From NCBI GenBank assembly GCA_052387905.1, contig JBQTIR010000010.1, positions 129,528 to 193,527 on the forward strand: a DNA stretch of 64,000 bases, read 5' to 3'. The DNA comes from JBQTII01 sp052387905 (lineage in GTDB: Bacteria > Actinomycetota > Actinomycetes > Sporichthyales > Sporichthyaceae). Shown here piece by piece: positions 8,035 to 17,231 of the stretch (positions are counted from its first letter, which is position 1; each line of letters begins with the position of its first letter). Under the pieces are notes generated by a model. That model had not been told where the DNA came from. It was given only the letters and a program-made list of their open reading frames with translations, and made no database searches. Position numbers and translations under genes: made by a program.

Positions 8035-9912
8035 ATGAGCACAGTGCGGTTGACGGTGGGCCAGGCGCTGGTCCGGTTCCTGGCGGTCCAGTACTCCGAG
8101 CGCGACGGGAAGCGTCAACGGCTGATCCCGGGGTGCTTCGGCATCTTCGGGCACGGCAACGTCGCCGGGATCGGGCAGGCGCTGCTGCAGGCGCACCTGA
8201 CCAAGGAGGCGGACCTGCCCTACTACCTGGCCCGCAATGAGCAGGCCATGGTGCACGCCGCCGTCGGGTATGCCCGGATGCGGAACCGCCTGAAGACCCT
8301 GGCCTGCACGAGTTCGGTCGGACCGGGCGCGACGAACATGGTGACCGGCGCCGCGCTGGCGACCATCAACCGGTTGCCGGTCCTGCTGCTCCCCGGCGAC
8401 GTGTTCGCGACCCGGTCGGCCGGTGCCGTGCTCCAGGAGCTTGAGGTCCCCGGCGAACCCGGTACCAGCGTCAATGACGCCTTCCGCCCGGTCAGCCGCT
8501 TCTTCGCCCGCGTCGAGCGGCCCGAACAGTTGCCCGCGATCATGCTCGGCGCGATGCGCACCCTGACCGACCCCGCCGAGACCGGCGCCGTCACGATTGC
8601 TCTGCCGCAGGACGTCCAGGCCGAGGCCCACGACTGGCCGGCAGAGCTCTTCGCCGACCGGACCTGGCACATCGACCGGCCCGTGCCCGACGCGGCAGCC
8701 CTGGCCCGAGCGGTCGACCTGCTGAGATCCGCGCAGCGCCCGCTGGTCGTCGCCGGCGGGGGAGTCACCTACTCCGGCGCGGAGCAGGCATTGATCGCCT
8801 TCGCCGAGGCCACCGGGATCCCGGTCGCGGACACCCACGCCGGCAAGGGCGCGATGCCCTTCGACCACCCGCTCGCCGCCGGGCCACTCGGCGCCACCGG
8901 CACTACGGTGGCGAACACGCTGGCGCGCGAGGCCGACGTCGTCCTCGGCGTCGGGACGCGCTGGAGCGACTTCACCACCGGCTCCCGGACGGTCTTCGGC
9001 GAAGGCACCCAGTTCCTCAACCTCAACGTCGCGCGGTTCGACGCTGCCAAACATGCAGGCGCGATGCTGGTCGCCGATGCCCGCGCCGGGCTCGAGGCGC
9101 TCACGGCAGCGCTCGCCGGGTACCGGACCCCCCGCGAGTGGGCCGACCGGCACACCGGACTCGCGGCAGAGTGGGCGCCGATCGCAGCGGCCGCGTGCGC
9201 CGGCGGCGGGGACGACGTGCCGATCCAGACCCAGATTCTCGGCGTGGTCAACGAGATCGTGCTCGAACGCGACGGCACCGTTGTCGCGGCCGCGGGGAGC
9301 ATGCCGGGTCAGCTGCAGATGCTCTGGCGGGCGCGGCGCCCGAAGCAGTACCACGTCGAGTACGGCTTCTCCTGCATGGGTTACGAGATAGCCGGCGCCC
9401 TCGGGATGGCGATGGCCGCCCCCGGCCGCCCGGTCGTCGCGCTGGTGGGTGACGGCTCGTACCTGATGATGAGTCAGGAGATCGTCACCGCGGTGTCCGA
9501 GGGCATCCCGCTCACCGTCGTCCTGGTGGACAACAGCGGTTTCGGCTCGATCGGCGCGCTCTCGCAGTCGCTCGGCAGCCAGCGTTTCGGCACCGCCTAC
9601 CGCGCCCGCAACGTCGAGACCGGTCTGCTCGACGGCGATCCGCTCCCCGTCGATCTCGCCGGTAACGCCGCCAGCCTCGGTGCCGAGGTGTTTACCCCGA
9701 CGACGCTGGGTGAGTTCCGGCTCGGCCTGGAAGCCGCGCTGGACTCGGCGCGGGTGAGCGTGGTCTACCTCCGCGTCGACCCGCTGGCTCCCGCGCCGGA
9801 CTCAGGTTGCTGGTGGGAGGTCCCGGTAGCCGAGGTCTCCGCGCTGGAGTCCACCCAGGCGGCTCGTCACACCTACGACAGCGCGAAGCAGGCACAGCGC
9901 CCGCTGCTCTGA
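8035..9912 (+). CDS. iolD: 3D-(3,5/4)-trihydroxycyclohexane-1,2-dione hydrolase, ThDP enzyme
   Basis: 625 aa with the three domains of thiamine-diphosphate enzymes. ARNEQAMVHAAVGYAR contains the cofactor-activating Glu; VGDGSYLMM through VVLVDN is the ThDP/Mg motif. GCFGIFGHGNVAGIG at the N-terminus is typical of IolD. It cleaves the cyclic diketone to 5-deoxy-glucuronate. The ATG at 8035 lies 19 bases after repeat R1 and has no clear ribosome site, so translation may depend on an upstream gene or on a start inside the repeat region. Confidence 0.93.
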   Translation: MSTVRLTVGQALVRFLAVQYSERDGKRQRLIPGCFGIFGHGNVAGIGQALLQAHLTKEADLPYYLARNEQAMVHAAVGYARMRNRLKTLACTSSVGPGATNMVTGAALATINRLPVLLLPGDVFATRSAGAVLQELEVPGEPGTSVNDAFRPVSRFFARVERPEQLPAIMLGAMRTLTDPAETGAVTIALPQDVQAEAHDWPAELFADRTWHIDRPVPDAAALARAVDLLRSAQRPLVVAGGGVTYSGAEQALIAFAEATGIPVADTHAGKGAMPFDHPLAAGPLGATGTTVANTLAREADVVLGVGTRWSDFTTGSRTVFGEGTQFLNLNVARFDAAKHAGAMLVADARAGLEALTAALAGYRTPREWADRHTGLAAEWAPIAAAACAGGGDDVPIQTQILGVVNEIVLERDGTVVAAAGSMPGQLQMLWRARRPKQYHVEYGFSCMGYEIAGALGMAMAAPGRPVVALVGDGSYLMMSQEIVTAVSEGIPLTVVLVDNSGFGSIGALSQSLGSQRFGTAYRARNVETGLLDGDPLPVDLAGNAASLGAEVFTPTTLGEFRLGLEAALDSARVSVVYLRVDPLAPAPDSGCWWEVPVAEVSALESTQAARHTYDSAKQAQRPLL

Positions 9913-9919
9913 GTGGTCC

Positions 9920-11185
9920 TCAGCCCAGCAGGCCGAGCTCGCTGCGGCCGTACATCAGGTACAGCTGGTCGGTGGTGAAAGAGTGCAGGACACCCGCGCG
10001 GGCGTCCCGGAAGCAGCGCTCCAGGACGTGGCCGCGGCCGAAGGCCATCCCGCCGACGAGCCGGCACGCGGTGTCGGTGACGCTCATCGCGGTCTCGGTG
10101 ACCGACACCTTGGCCAGATCGAAGGTGGCCTTGCGGACGGGGGCCAGCTCCGGGGTGGTCCGGTTCTTCAAGGCGATGTACGCCGTGGACTCCAGGGTGC
10201 GGGCCGCGATCTCCAGATCGGCCTTCATCTTCCCGACCGCGTGCTGGACGTGGCCCTGGGCGCGGACCTCGGTGTCGGCGGAGGCCGCGGTGGCGCCGGT
10301 GTGCTTGCGACGCAGGATGTCCACGCATTCGGCGTAGGCGCGTTCGGCCAGGCCGAGATACACCCCGCCGAAGAGGATCGCCGCCCATTCGGCCTCACCG
10401 ACCAGGCCGGTGCGGAAGTTCCCGCCGAAGGTCTCGGGTCCGACGTAGGCGTCGTCGAGGAGCAGCGTCTGACTCCCTGTCGCCCGCATGCCCAGGGTGT
10501 CCCAGGTGTGCTCGACGATGACCCCGGGCGTGCCGACGTCGAAGATGAACAGCGCCTCCGCCGCGGTGTGCTCGCGAAAATCTGACGGGAGGTTCCCGTC
10601 GGCATCGGTGACCGTGGCGTTGAGCGTGACGATGTCGCAGCCTTCGATCAACGTCGACCAGTTCTTGCGCCCGCGCAGGCGCCAGCCCCCGCGCTCATCC
10701 GGGATCGCGATCGTGTCGGCCAGCCCGGCCAGCCCCGCGCGGGCCTCGCTGAACGTGCCGCACATGATCGCGTTCTCCTGCGCGACCCGGCGCATGAGCT
10801 CGGCCCGGGCGCCTTCGTCGAGAGCCGGCGTCGCCCGCAGAATTCCGACCATCGCCTGGTGCATGTTGTAGGACAGCGCGATGCCCGGGTCGCCCTTGGC
10901 CAGCTCGCGTCCGACCAGCGACGTCGTCCAGATGTCAGCGCCCAGACCGCCGTACATCCGGGGAACCGCCATGCCCACGATGCCGGACGCCTTGTAGGCG
11001 GCCACGGTCTCGGTCGGGAAGCGGTTGTCGGCATCGCAACCGGCGCCGACCGCTTCGAACGCCTTGGCGAGTTCGCCTGCCGCGTCCAGCAGGCCCGCCC
11101 GCTCCTCGCTAGTGCATTGCGGGCTGTGCTTGTGCGCACCCGCGGCTACCCACGGCAGGGCTGACGGGTTCTCAGCTGAGCTCAC
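9920..11185 (-). CDS. Acyl-CoA dehydrogenase superfamily protein, atypical
   Basis: 421 aa with the fold of acyl-CoA dehydrogenases: PRMYGGLGADIW, SEARAGLAG in the middle domain and LGMRATGSQTLLLDD. The C-terminal region where dehydrogenases carry GEGT or YEGT reads RDARAGVLHSFTTDQ, with no glutamate base, so it may be a flavin monooxygenase (DszC-like) or other non-dehydrogenase member. The GTG start at 11185 overlaps the end of the epoxide hydrolase by 14 bases; a longer reading would run through that gene and is not credible. It converges on iolD. Confidence 0.8.
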   Translation of the reverse strand: MSSAENPSALPWVAAGAHKHSPQCTSEERAGLLDAAGELAKAFEAVGAGCDADNRFPTETVAAYKASGIVGMAVPRMYGGLGADIWTTSLVGRELAKGDPGIALSYNMHQAMVGILRATPALDEGARAELMRRVAQENAIMCGTFSEARAGLAGLADTIAIPDERGGWRLRGRKNWSTLIEGCDIVTLNATVTDADGNLPSDFREHTAAEALFIFDVGTPGVIVEHTWDTLGMRATGSQTLLLDDAYVGPETFGGNFRTGLVGEAEWAAILFGGVYLGLAERAYAECVDILRRKHTGATAASADTEVRAQGHVQHAVGKMKADLEIAARTLESTAYIALKNRTTPELAPVRKATFDLAKVSVTETAMSVTDTACRLVGGMAFGRGHVLERCFRDARAGVLHSFTTDQLYLMYGRSELGLLG

Positions 11186-12341
11186 GGAAGAACTCCTGGA
11201 GGTCGGTGACGACGAGGTCGGGCTGTTCGGCGGGCGCGAAGTGTCCACCCTTGGGCTGCACGGTCCACCGCGCCATGTTGGTGATCGTCTCGGCATGGGC
11301 CCTCGGAAGCAGCAGCAGTTCCTTGGGGAAGACGGCGAAAGCGGTCGGTGCGTCGATTGCGGGCATCCGGGTGTGCCGCGGCGGCGGCGGACCCCCGGTG
11401 TGGAAGTACTCGTGGTAGATCCGCAGGCTCGTGCCGATGGAACCGTTGAGCCAATAGATCGACGCGGTCGTGCACAGGAAGTCGCGATCGAAAACGGTGA
11501 ACACGTCACCGTCGTGGTCGGACCACTCGCGCCGGCGCCCGAGGATCCACGCCGCGGTACCGACGGGGGAGTCGACCAAGGCGTACGCCAGGGTCTGGGG
11601 GTCGATCTGATGCACCGTCCGGTGGCTCATGATCGACGGACGAGCCTCGAGCGCGCGTTCCCACATCCACGCCTCGTCGGACGCGAAGTCCGCCGGCCCC
11701 AGATCGCGCAGATTCACCCCGGGCACATACGGCAACGTCATCCAGACCCCGATGAGGTGGGGGGAGAAGGCGTGCCCGATCTCACCGGTGATGATCGAAC
11801 CCCAGTCCCCGCCGCCGACGCCGTAGCGTGGGTAGCCGAGCACGTCGGTCATCAGGGCGTGGAAGATTTCCCCGATCCGCCGCGCGCCGAGGCCGGTCAC
11901 CTTCAGTGGCATCGAGAACCCGGCTCCCGGCAGTGACGGCACGATCACGTCGAAGGAGTCGGCCGGGTTGCCGCCGTGCGCGCCCGGGTCGGTCAGCGGG
12001 CCGATGACGGCGGCGTAGTCCCAGAAGGTCCAGGGCCACCCGTGGTTGAGCAGCAGCGGTTTCGGGCTGGGGCCCTTGCCGCGGACGTGCAGAAAGTGGA
12101 TCGGCTGGCCGTCGATCTCGGTCATGAAGTGGGGGAAGGCGTTGATCGCCTTCTCCGCAGCACGCCAGTCGTAGTCCTCGCGCCAGTAGGTGACGAGGTC
12201 ATCGAGCCACTCGCGCTGCACCCCGTAGCGCCACTGGTCGTTACCCAGGTCGGCGGCCCACCGGGTGTCCCGCAGTCGGGTGTGGAGGGCGTCGAGGTCC
12301 GAATCGGGGACGGCGACCTCGAATGGCTGCACCTGCGTCAC
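11172..12341 (-). CDS. Epoxide hydrolase, alpha/beta-hydrolase with EHN domain
   Basis: 389 aa. An N-terminal EHN segment (FEVAVPDSDLDALHTRL) precedes the hydrolase core. LNHGWPWTFWD is the oxyanion loop, GGGDWGS carries the nucleophilic Asp and GGHFAPAEQP the C-terminal His. It should open epoxides to diols through an Asp ester. GTG at 12341 is chosen because AAGGGAG lies seven bases upstream; a GTG 18 bases earlier lacks a site. It diverges from mmsA with only 44 bases between. A second, related enzyme is at 37604-38749. Confidence 0.87.
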   Translation of the reverse strand: MTQVQPFEVAVPDSDLDALHTRLRDTRWAADLGNDQWRYGVQREWLDDLVTYWREDYDWRAAEKAINAFPHFMTEIDGQPIHFLHVRGKGPSPKPLLLNHGWPWTFWDYAAVIGPLTDPGAHGGNPADSFDVIVPSLPGAGFSMPLKVTGLGARRIGEIFHALMTDVLGYPRYGVGGGDWGSIITGEIGHAFSPHLIGVWMTLPYVPGVNLRDLGPADFASDEAWMWERALEARPSIMSHRTVHQIDPQTLAYALVDSPVGTAAWILGRRREWSDHDGDVFTVFDRDFLCTTASIYWLNGSIGTSLRIYHEYFHTGGPPPPRHTRMPAIDAPTAFAVFPKELLLLPRAHAETITNMARWTVQPKGGHFAPAEQPDLVVTDLQEFFRELS

Positions 12342-12372
12342 GTCTGTGCTCCCTTGCACCAGGTGAGCGCAC

Positions 12373-12378
12373 GATACT
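12373..12378 (+). promoter_or_regulatory. Candidate -10 element of a leaderless mmsA transcript
   Basis: GATACT lies seven bases before the mmsA ATG in the short divergent gap, so the transcript may start at or next to the start codon. Confidence 0.4.
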
Positions 12379-12385
12379 GGGGTTC

Positions 12386-13873
12386 ATGCGGACCATCGAG
12401 CATTGGATTGACGGGGCGCCCACGCCCGGCACGGGGGCGCGTCGTGGTCAGATCTTCCAACCTGCCACCGGCGCGGTGGCGGCCGAACTCGCTTACGCGG
12501 AGCAGGCCGACGTCGATGCCGCAGTCGGGGCAGCCCGCAAGGCGGCGCAGGCCTGGCGCGAGACCTCGTTGGTGGCGCGGGCCCGGATCATGTTCGCCTT
12601 CCGGGAACTGCTGCACCGCAACGTCGATGCGCTCGCGGCCGTCATCACCGACGAGCACGGCAAGACCCTGCCCGATGCTCGCGGGGAGGTCACGCGCGGC
12701 CTGGAGGTCGTGGAGTTCGCCTGCGGCATCCCCCACCTGCTCAAGGGCGAGTACTCCGACCAGGTCTCCACGGGAGTCGACGCCTATTCCCTGCGCCAGC
12801 CGCTCGGCGTGTGCGTGGGCATCACCCCGTTCAACTTCCCGGCGATGGTGCCGCTGTGGATGCACCCCATCGCGATCGCGACCGGCAACACCTTCGTGCT
12901 CAAACCGTCCGAGCGTGACCCGTCGGCCTCGATGCTCGTCGCCGAGCTCTACGCCCAGGCCGGCCTGCCCGCCGGAGTGTTCAACGTCCTGCATGGCGAC
13001 CGGGTCGCGGTCGAGGCGCTGCTGGACCATCCGGACGTCAGCGCGGTGTCGTTCGTCGGCTCCACGCCGATCGCCAAGCTGATCCATGGCCGGGCCACCG
13101 CCGCCGGCAAGCGCGTGCAGGCCCTCGGTGGTGCCAAGAACCACGCGGTTGTGCTGCCCGATGCGGACCTGGAGATCGCCGCGGCCGAGCTGACCGCCGC
13201 CGGTTTCGGCTCAGCGGGTCAACGGTGCATGGCGATCTCGGTGGTGGTCGCCGTCGGGGCCGCCGCCGACGGCCTCGTCGAACGCCTCGCCGCCCGGGCG
13301 CGCGCCATCACCGTGGGACCCGGGCACGATCCCGCCTCCGAGATGGGCCCGCTCATCACGGCCGAGGCCCGCGCCCGGGTCCGGGCGATCCTGGACGGGA
13401 CCGACGCCACCGTGGTGGTCGACGGCCGGGACGGTGTCCCGGCCGGTGAGGGGTTCTGGGTCGGCCCCAGCCTGCTCGATCACGTCAGCACGGACAGTGC
13501 TGCCTACACCGAGGAAATCTTCGGTCCGGTGCTCGCCGTGGTCCGGGTCGCCACGCTGGAGGAGGCGATTGCGCTGGTCAACGCCAACCCGTACGGAAAC
13601 GGCGCGGCGATCTTCACCGCCAGCGGCGGCGCCGCGCGGCAGTTCACCCGCGAGGTCAGCATCGGGATGGTGGGCGTCAATGTGCCGATCCCGGTCCCGA
13701 TGGCCTTCTACTCCTTCGGGGGCTGGAAGGACTCGCTGTTCGGGGACACGCACGTGCACGGCGCGGAGGGCGTGCGCTTCTACACCCGGGCGAAGGCCGT
13801 CACGAGTCGATGGCCGCAAGCAGTTGCGGGAGCCCCGACGGAAGCGACGTTGCACTTCCCGACCGCCCGGTAG
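12386..13873 (+). CDS. mmsA: CoA-acylating methylmalonate-semialdehyde dehydrogenase
   Basis: 495 aa aldehyde dehydrogenase. GITPFNFPAMVPLWMHPIA and LGGAKNHAVV are signatures of the CoA-dependent methylmalonate/malonate semialdehyde subfamily, and the catalytic Cys is in GSAGQRCMAIS. In inositol breakdown the same enzyme (IolA) turns malonate semialdehyde into acetyl-CoA plus CO2; it also serves valine degradation. It is separated from the iol operon by two minus-strand genes. The ATG has no ribosome site but a -10-like element just upstream. Confidence 0.93.
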   Translation: MRTIEHWIDGAPTPGTGARRGQIFQPATGAVAAELAYAEQADVDAAVGAARKAAQAWRETSLVARARIMFAFRELLHRNVDALAAVITDEHGKTLPDARGEVTRGLEVVEFACGIPHLLKGEYSDQVSTGVDAYSLRQPLGVCVGITPFNFPAMVPLWMHPIAIATGNTFVLKPSERDPSASMLVAELYAQAGLPAGVFNVLHGDRVAVEALLDHPDVSAVSFVGSTPIAKLIHGRATAAGKRVQALGGAKNHAVVLPDADLEIAAAELTAAGFGSAGQRCMAISVVVAVGAAADGLVERLAARARAITVGPGHDPASEMGPLITAEARARVRAILDGTDATVVVDGRDGVPAGEGFWVGPSLLDHVSTDSAAYTEEIFGPVLAVVRVATLEEAIALVNANPYGNGAAIFTASGGAARQFTREVSIGMVGVNVPIPVPMAFYSFGGWKDSLFGDTHVHGAEGVRFYTRAKAVTSRWPQAVAGAPTEATLHFPTAR

Positions 13874-13953
13874 AGGCCGGTGCCACCCGCGGTGACCGCG
13901 TAACCGTTACCCGGCGGGTAGCCGCGTGAAATGTTCCTGACCCACGAGCGGCC

Positions 13954-13959
13954 TACGCT
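13954..13959 (+). promoter_or_regulatory. Candidate -10 element (leaderless start at 13967)
   Basis: TACGCT ends seven bases before the ATG of the small downstream gene. Confidence 0.4.
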
Positions 13960-13966
13960 CGCCACC

Positions 13967-14263
13967 ATGGGCGAGGTCATCGATCAGGTGGGGACCGCCG
14001 CTGTGGACTACGGCTCCACCGTGGCCCTGCTGGGGCAGGTGATCGCGTTGCACGCGACCCGGATCGCCCGCGAACGTTCCCGGCCGCGACCGGACCGCGC
14101 GATCATCGCTGATCTGGAGCGCAGCCGCAGCGAGGCGGTTGCCGCCTGCCGGAGTCTGAGTTCTGCCGACCCGGCCGCACTGGAGCGGATCTGGCAGCGG
14201 TGGACCCAGGTGTTCCTGGACCTGCTGACCAACGCCGCCGCGGTCACTGTCCGCGCCGGCTGA
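13967..14263 (+). CDS. Small protein of unknown function
   Basis: 98 aa, starting MGEVIDQVGTAAVDYG. It is predicted mostly helical, with an Arg-rich middle (RIARERSRPRPDRA) and Ala/Leu-rich ends, and no signal peptide or cysteine cluster. I do not recognise a family. Support comes from a leaderless -10 seven bases before the ATG, from codon use like its neighbours and from a tight fit of 38 bases before the kinase gene. A start 36 bases upstream is possible but lacks a signal. Confidence 0.55.
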   Translation: MGEVIDQVGTAAVDYGSTVALLGQVIALHATRIARERSRPRPDRAIIADLERSRSEAVAACRSLSSADPAALERIWQRWTQVFLDLLTNAAAVTVRAG

Positions 14264-14289
14264 GCGCCGGTCCCGCCCCGGTCCGTCGC

Positions 14290-14295
14290 TATGGT
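14290..14295 (+). promoter_or_regulatory. Candidate -10 element (leaderless start at 14302)
   Basis: TATGGT lies six bases before the ATG of the ROK kinase gene. Confidence 0.4.
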
Positions 14296-14301
14296 CGTGG
14301 G

Positions 14302-15048
14302 ATGGGCACCGAGCGGACGCTGACCTTCGACGTCGGCGGCACGGGTATCAAGGCAGGCGTGCTCGGACCGGACGGGTCTGTCGAGGGGGACCAGGTCCGC
14401 ATCGCTACGCCGTACCCCTGCGGGCCCGACCTGCTGGTCACCACGCTGCGTGAGGTCGCGTCCGCGCTGCCCCCGGCGGACCGCCTCTCGGTCGGGCTCC
14501 CCGGGATGATCCGCGACGGCCGGGTGCTGACCACCCCCCACTTCATCACCGAGGCCGGACCGTTCACCCCGGTGCGCCCGGACCTGCTGGCCGCCTGGAC
14601 CCGCTGGGATGCCGCGACCGAGATCAGCAAGGCCTTCGACGCACCCGTGCGGGTCGTCAACGACGCCGAGCTGGCCGGCATCGGTGTGGTCAGCGGTGTC
14701 GGCTTCGAGGTCTTCCTGGCCTTCGGCACCGGCCTGGGCGCCGCGTTGTTCTCCGAGGGGCGCCTGCTGCCCAAGCTCGAGCTGTCCCAGGCGCCGTTCC
14801 GCCGGGGGGACTCCTACGATCAGCAGCTGGGCGACCATGCCCGCCGGCGCATCGGGGACATCCGGTGGAGCCGTCGCGTGGCCCGCGCGCTGGGCCGCTG
14901 GCACGCGGTGCTGTGGTGGGACCGGCTCTACCTCGGCGGCGGCAACGCGGTGCGCCTGCGCGGGAACCTCGGCTACCTGGCCACCGTCGTCCCTGGCGAG
15001 GCGGGAGTCCTGGGCGGCCACAAGCTCTGGGAGTACCCCGGGCTCTGA
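14302..15048 (+). CDS. ROK-family kinase, polyphosphate-glucokinase-like
   Basis: 248 aa. The phosphate-binding motif is FDVGGTGIKAGVLG, VVNDAELAGIGV contains the catalytic Asp, and FGTGLGAALFSEGRLLPKLEL matches the second phosphate motif of actinobacterial polyphosphate glucokinases, which are also about 250 aa. It would phosphorylate glucose (or a related sugar) from polyphosphate or ATP. The lysine-rich stretch of classic PpgK proteins is replaced here by an Arg-rich one (HARRRIGDIRWSRRVAR), so substrate and donor are uncertain. Confidence 0.75.
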   Translation: MGTERTLTFDVGGTGIKAGVLGPDGSVEGDQVRIATPYPCGPDLLVTTLREVASALPPADRLSVGLPGMIRDGRVLTTPHFITEAGPFTPVRPDLLAAWTRWDAATEISKAFDAPVRVVNDAELAGIGVVSGVGFEVFLAFGTGLGAALFSEGRLLPKLELSQAPFRRGDSYDQQLGDHARRRIGDIRWSRRVARALGRWHAVLWWDRLYLGGGNAVRLRGNLGYLATVVPGEAGVLGGHKLWEYPGL

Positions 15049-15068
15049 GGCCGGAGCACACCTCGTGA

Positions 15069-15110
15069 CGTCCGAAGGAACGGCTGCAATAGCGACCGCT
15101 TCTTCGGACG
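15069..15110 (-). repeat. R2 palindromic repeat, copy 2 (42 bp, inverted)
   Basis: The complement matches the copy at 5057-5098 in 39 of 42 bases, including both nine-base ends. It lies between the convergent ROK kinase and penicillin-binding protein genes, where it could act as a terminator hairpin. Confidence 0.85.
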
Positions 15111-15122
15111 CAACGCAATGTT

Positions 15123-17177
15123 CTAGCGGATCGCTTCGAGGAAGGCGCGGGCCAGCGGTCCGGCGGTGCGCGAGCCGGTGTCGCCGCGCTCGACGATGAC
15201 GGCGAAGGCGACCTCGCCCATGAAGCCGACGATCCAGGCATGCTTGCCGGGCTCGGTCTCGCTGCCGTACTCCGCAGTGCCGGTCTTCGCGCCGACGGTG
15301 ACGCCGGGCAGGTCCAGGATCCGCGCGGTGCCGGTCTCCACGGTGGCGATCATCAGCTCGCGCAGCGTCGCTGCCTCAGCGAGCGGGGGCAGCACGAACT
15401 CCTCGTCGGCCGCCGCTGACTCCGTCGCGCCGGGCGCCGGGCTGGCGATCGCGCTGGGCGTCGCGGTGGTGAAGGGCGTCGCGGTGCTGACGGGCGACGG
15501 GCTCGCGCTCGACGCGGCGGGCGCGGGCACGGCCTCGTCGAGGATCAGGCGGGGCAGTCGCGGGGTACCCGAGGCCACAGTCGCCGCGATCGAGGCGAGG
15601 GAGAGCGGGCTCATCAGGACCCGGCCCTGCCCGATGCCGGCGGCGGCGCAGTCGACCTCGCTGCTACAGATGGGGATGTCGCCGGAGAAGCTGGCGAGCG
15701 GAAGGTCGTAATCCAGGCCGATCCCGAAGGAGTCGCCGGCCTCGGCGAGAGCGCTCGGGTCCAGATCGTCGGCCTTGCGGGTGAACACCGTGTTGCAGGA
15801 CTGCGTGAAGGCGGTCCGGAACGGGATGCGGCCCAGGTCGCCGAGGCCGTCGTAGTTCTCGAACTGCTTGCCCTCGACGTTGACGGTGCGCGGGCACCCG
15901 ACCTGCTCGTCGGCGGTCAGGCCGGCGCGGAACAGGGCGAGCGAGCTGACGATCTTGAATGTCGAGCCTGGCGCGTACTGCCCGTTCAGTGCCCGGTCCT
16001 CGCCGGCCTTGTCCGCGGGTCCGTTGGCCACCGCGAGGATGTCACCGGTGTTCGTGTCGATCGCGACGAGCGAGGAACTCTCCTCAGTCAGGGCCACCGC
16101 CCGCTCTGCGGCGCTCTGGATGTCGCGATCGAGACTGACCCGCAGGGCGGTGCCAGGAGCCTGGGTGAACTCCGTCAGCGTCTCGATCGATGCCCGCGTG
16201 CTCGCGTCGATGATCTCGACCCGGCCACCGGGGACACCGGCGAGCTGTTGCTGATAGATGCCCTGCAGCCCGAAGAGCCCGAGCGAGTCCGCGTCGGAGG
16301 CGGTCGGCCCGGCCTTGGCCAGGGTTTCCGCGGTGGCGTTGCCGACGGCGCCGAGCACGCCGCGGGCGAACTGGCGGGTCGGGGCCAGGGTGAGGGTGTC
16401 CTCCCGGACGAGCGCACCGGGAATCTGCTGGATCTGCGCCTTCACCTCGTCGTAGTCGCTCTGGCGCAGCACCACGGCCTCGACGAACTGGTTCTCCTCG
16501 GCCTTGTTGGTGCGGATCAACAACCCATCGACGTTGACGTCGGTGAGTTCGGCCAGGTTCTCGATCGCCCCGTCGGGGACCTGGCCGGCCACGACGCCGA
16601 CGCGGTACACGGTCTGCTGGGACACCAGGGCGTTGCCGTTGCGGTCCAGGATCGGGGCCCGTTCGGGCAGTTCGCGGGTACGGCTGAAGGCGAGCCCCGG
16701 CGCGAGCCGGGGGTGCAGGATCTGCGGCGCCCAGGACACCTTCCACTCCGGCTCTGCGTCCGGTGCGGGCACGACCTGAACCAGGGTGAGCGCCGAGGCG
16801 TAGGACCAGCTGCCCAGGGCATCGAGTTCGAGCTCGACGTCGAAGTCCAGCGTGCACGGCGTCTCACCCTCGCAGCCGCTCAGGTCCCTGGCGGTGAGGG
16901 TGCGGACCTCGGGGCGCAGCGCCTCCGACATGGCGGTGAGGGCCTCGGTCGCGGCCGTGGTGTCGGTGGTGCGCGCACCGGCAGCCTCGAGCTCGTCCGC
17001 CGACCAGTCGGCGAGGAAAGCTTCGCCGACAGCGCGGGCCTGATCGGTGCGGCTCGGTCCGCCGCCACCGCCGGGCAGGCCGTCGGGTAGCGAACTGCAA
17101 CCGGTGGCCAGCATCGTGGCAGCCAGGACTGCCAGCGCGTGCCGGGTCCGCGTTCCCGCGGTGAGCTTGTGTGTCAT
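15123..17177 (-). CDS. Class B penicillin-binding protein lipoprotein with MecA-type N-domain
   Basis: 684 aa. The start MTHKLTAGTRTRHALAVL leads into a signal sequence ending in LATGCSS, a lipobox. Residues ~45-160 resemble the NTF2-like MecA N-terminal domain, followed by a dimerisation region and the transpeptidase. The active-site motifs are STFK (in APGSTFKIV), SCN (in TQSCNTVF) and KTG (in GAKTGTAEYG). It should cross-link peptidoglycan on the outside of the membrane. A Ser/Ala/Pro-rich insert sits before the KTG box. It is the last gene of the mprA-mprB-htrA run. Confidence 0.92.
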   Translation of the reverse strand: MTHKLTAGTRTRHALAVLAATMLATGCSSLPDGLPGGGGGPSRTDQARAVGEAFLADWSADELEAAGARTTDTTAATEALTAMSEALRPEVRTLTARDLSGCEGETPCTLDFDVELELDALGSWSYASALTLVQVVPAPDAEPEWKVSWAPQILHPRLAPGLAFSRTRELPERAPILDRNGNALVSQQTVYRVGVVAGQVPDGAIENLAELTDVNVDGLLIRTNKAEENQFVEAVVLRQSDYDEVKAQIQQIPGALVREDTLTLAPTRQFARGVLGAVGNATAETLAKAGPTASDADSLGLFGLQGIYQQQLAGVPGGRVEIIDASTRASIETLTEFTQAPGTALRVSLDRDIQSAAERAVALTEESSSLVAIDTNTGDILAVANGPADKAGEDRALNGQYAPGSTFKIVSSLALFRAGLTADEQVGCPRTVNVEGKQFENYDGLGDLGRIPFRTAFTQSCNTVFTRKADDLDPSALAEAGDSFGIGLDYDLPLASFSGDIPICSSEVDCAAAGIGQGRVLMSPLSLASIAATVASGTPRLPRLILDEAVPAPAASSASPSPVSTATPFTTATPSAIASPAPGATESAAADEEFVLPPLAEAATLRELMIATVETGTARILDLPGVTVGAKTGTAEYGSETEPGKHAWIVGFMGEVAFAVIVERGDTGSRTAGPLARAFLEAIR

Positions 17178-17231
17178 CGCTGATAGGAAATCAGCAAACT
17201 GCCGGTCGTGTCGTGATCTTGGTCCGCCCAC

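Noticed and set aside
11186..11509. Long N-terminal extension of the atypical acyl-CoA dehydrogenase
   Set aside because: It would be encoded antisense-free but fully inside the epoxide hydrolase gene in another frame and reads as low-complexity Ser/Pro/Arg.
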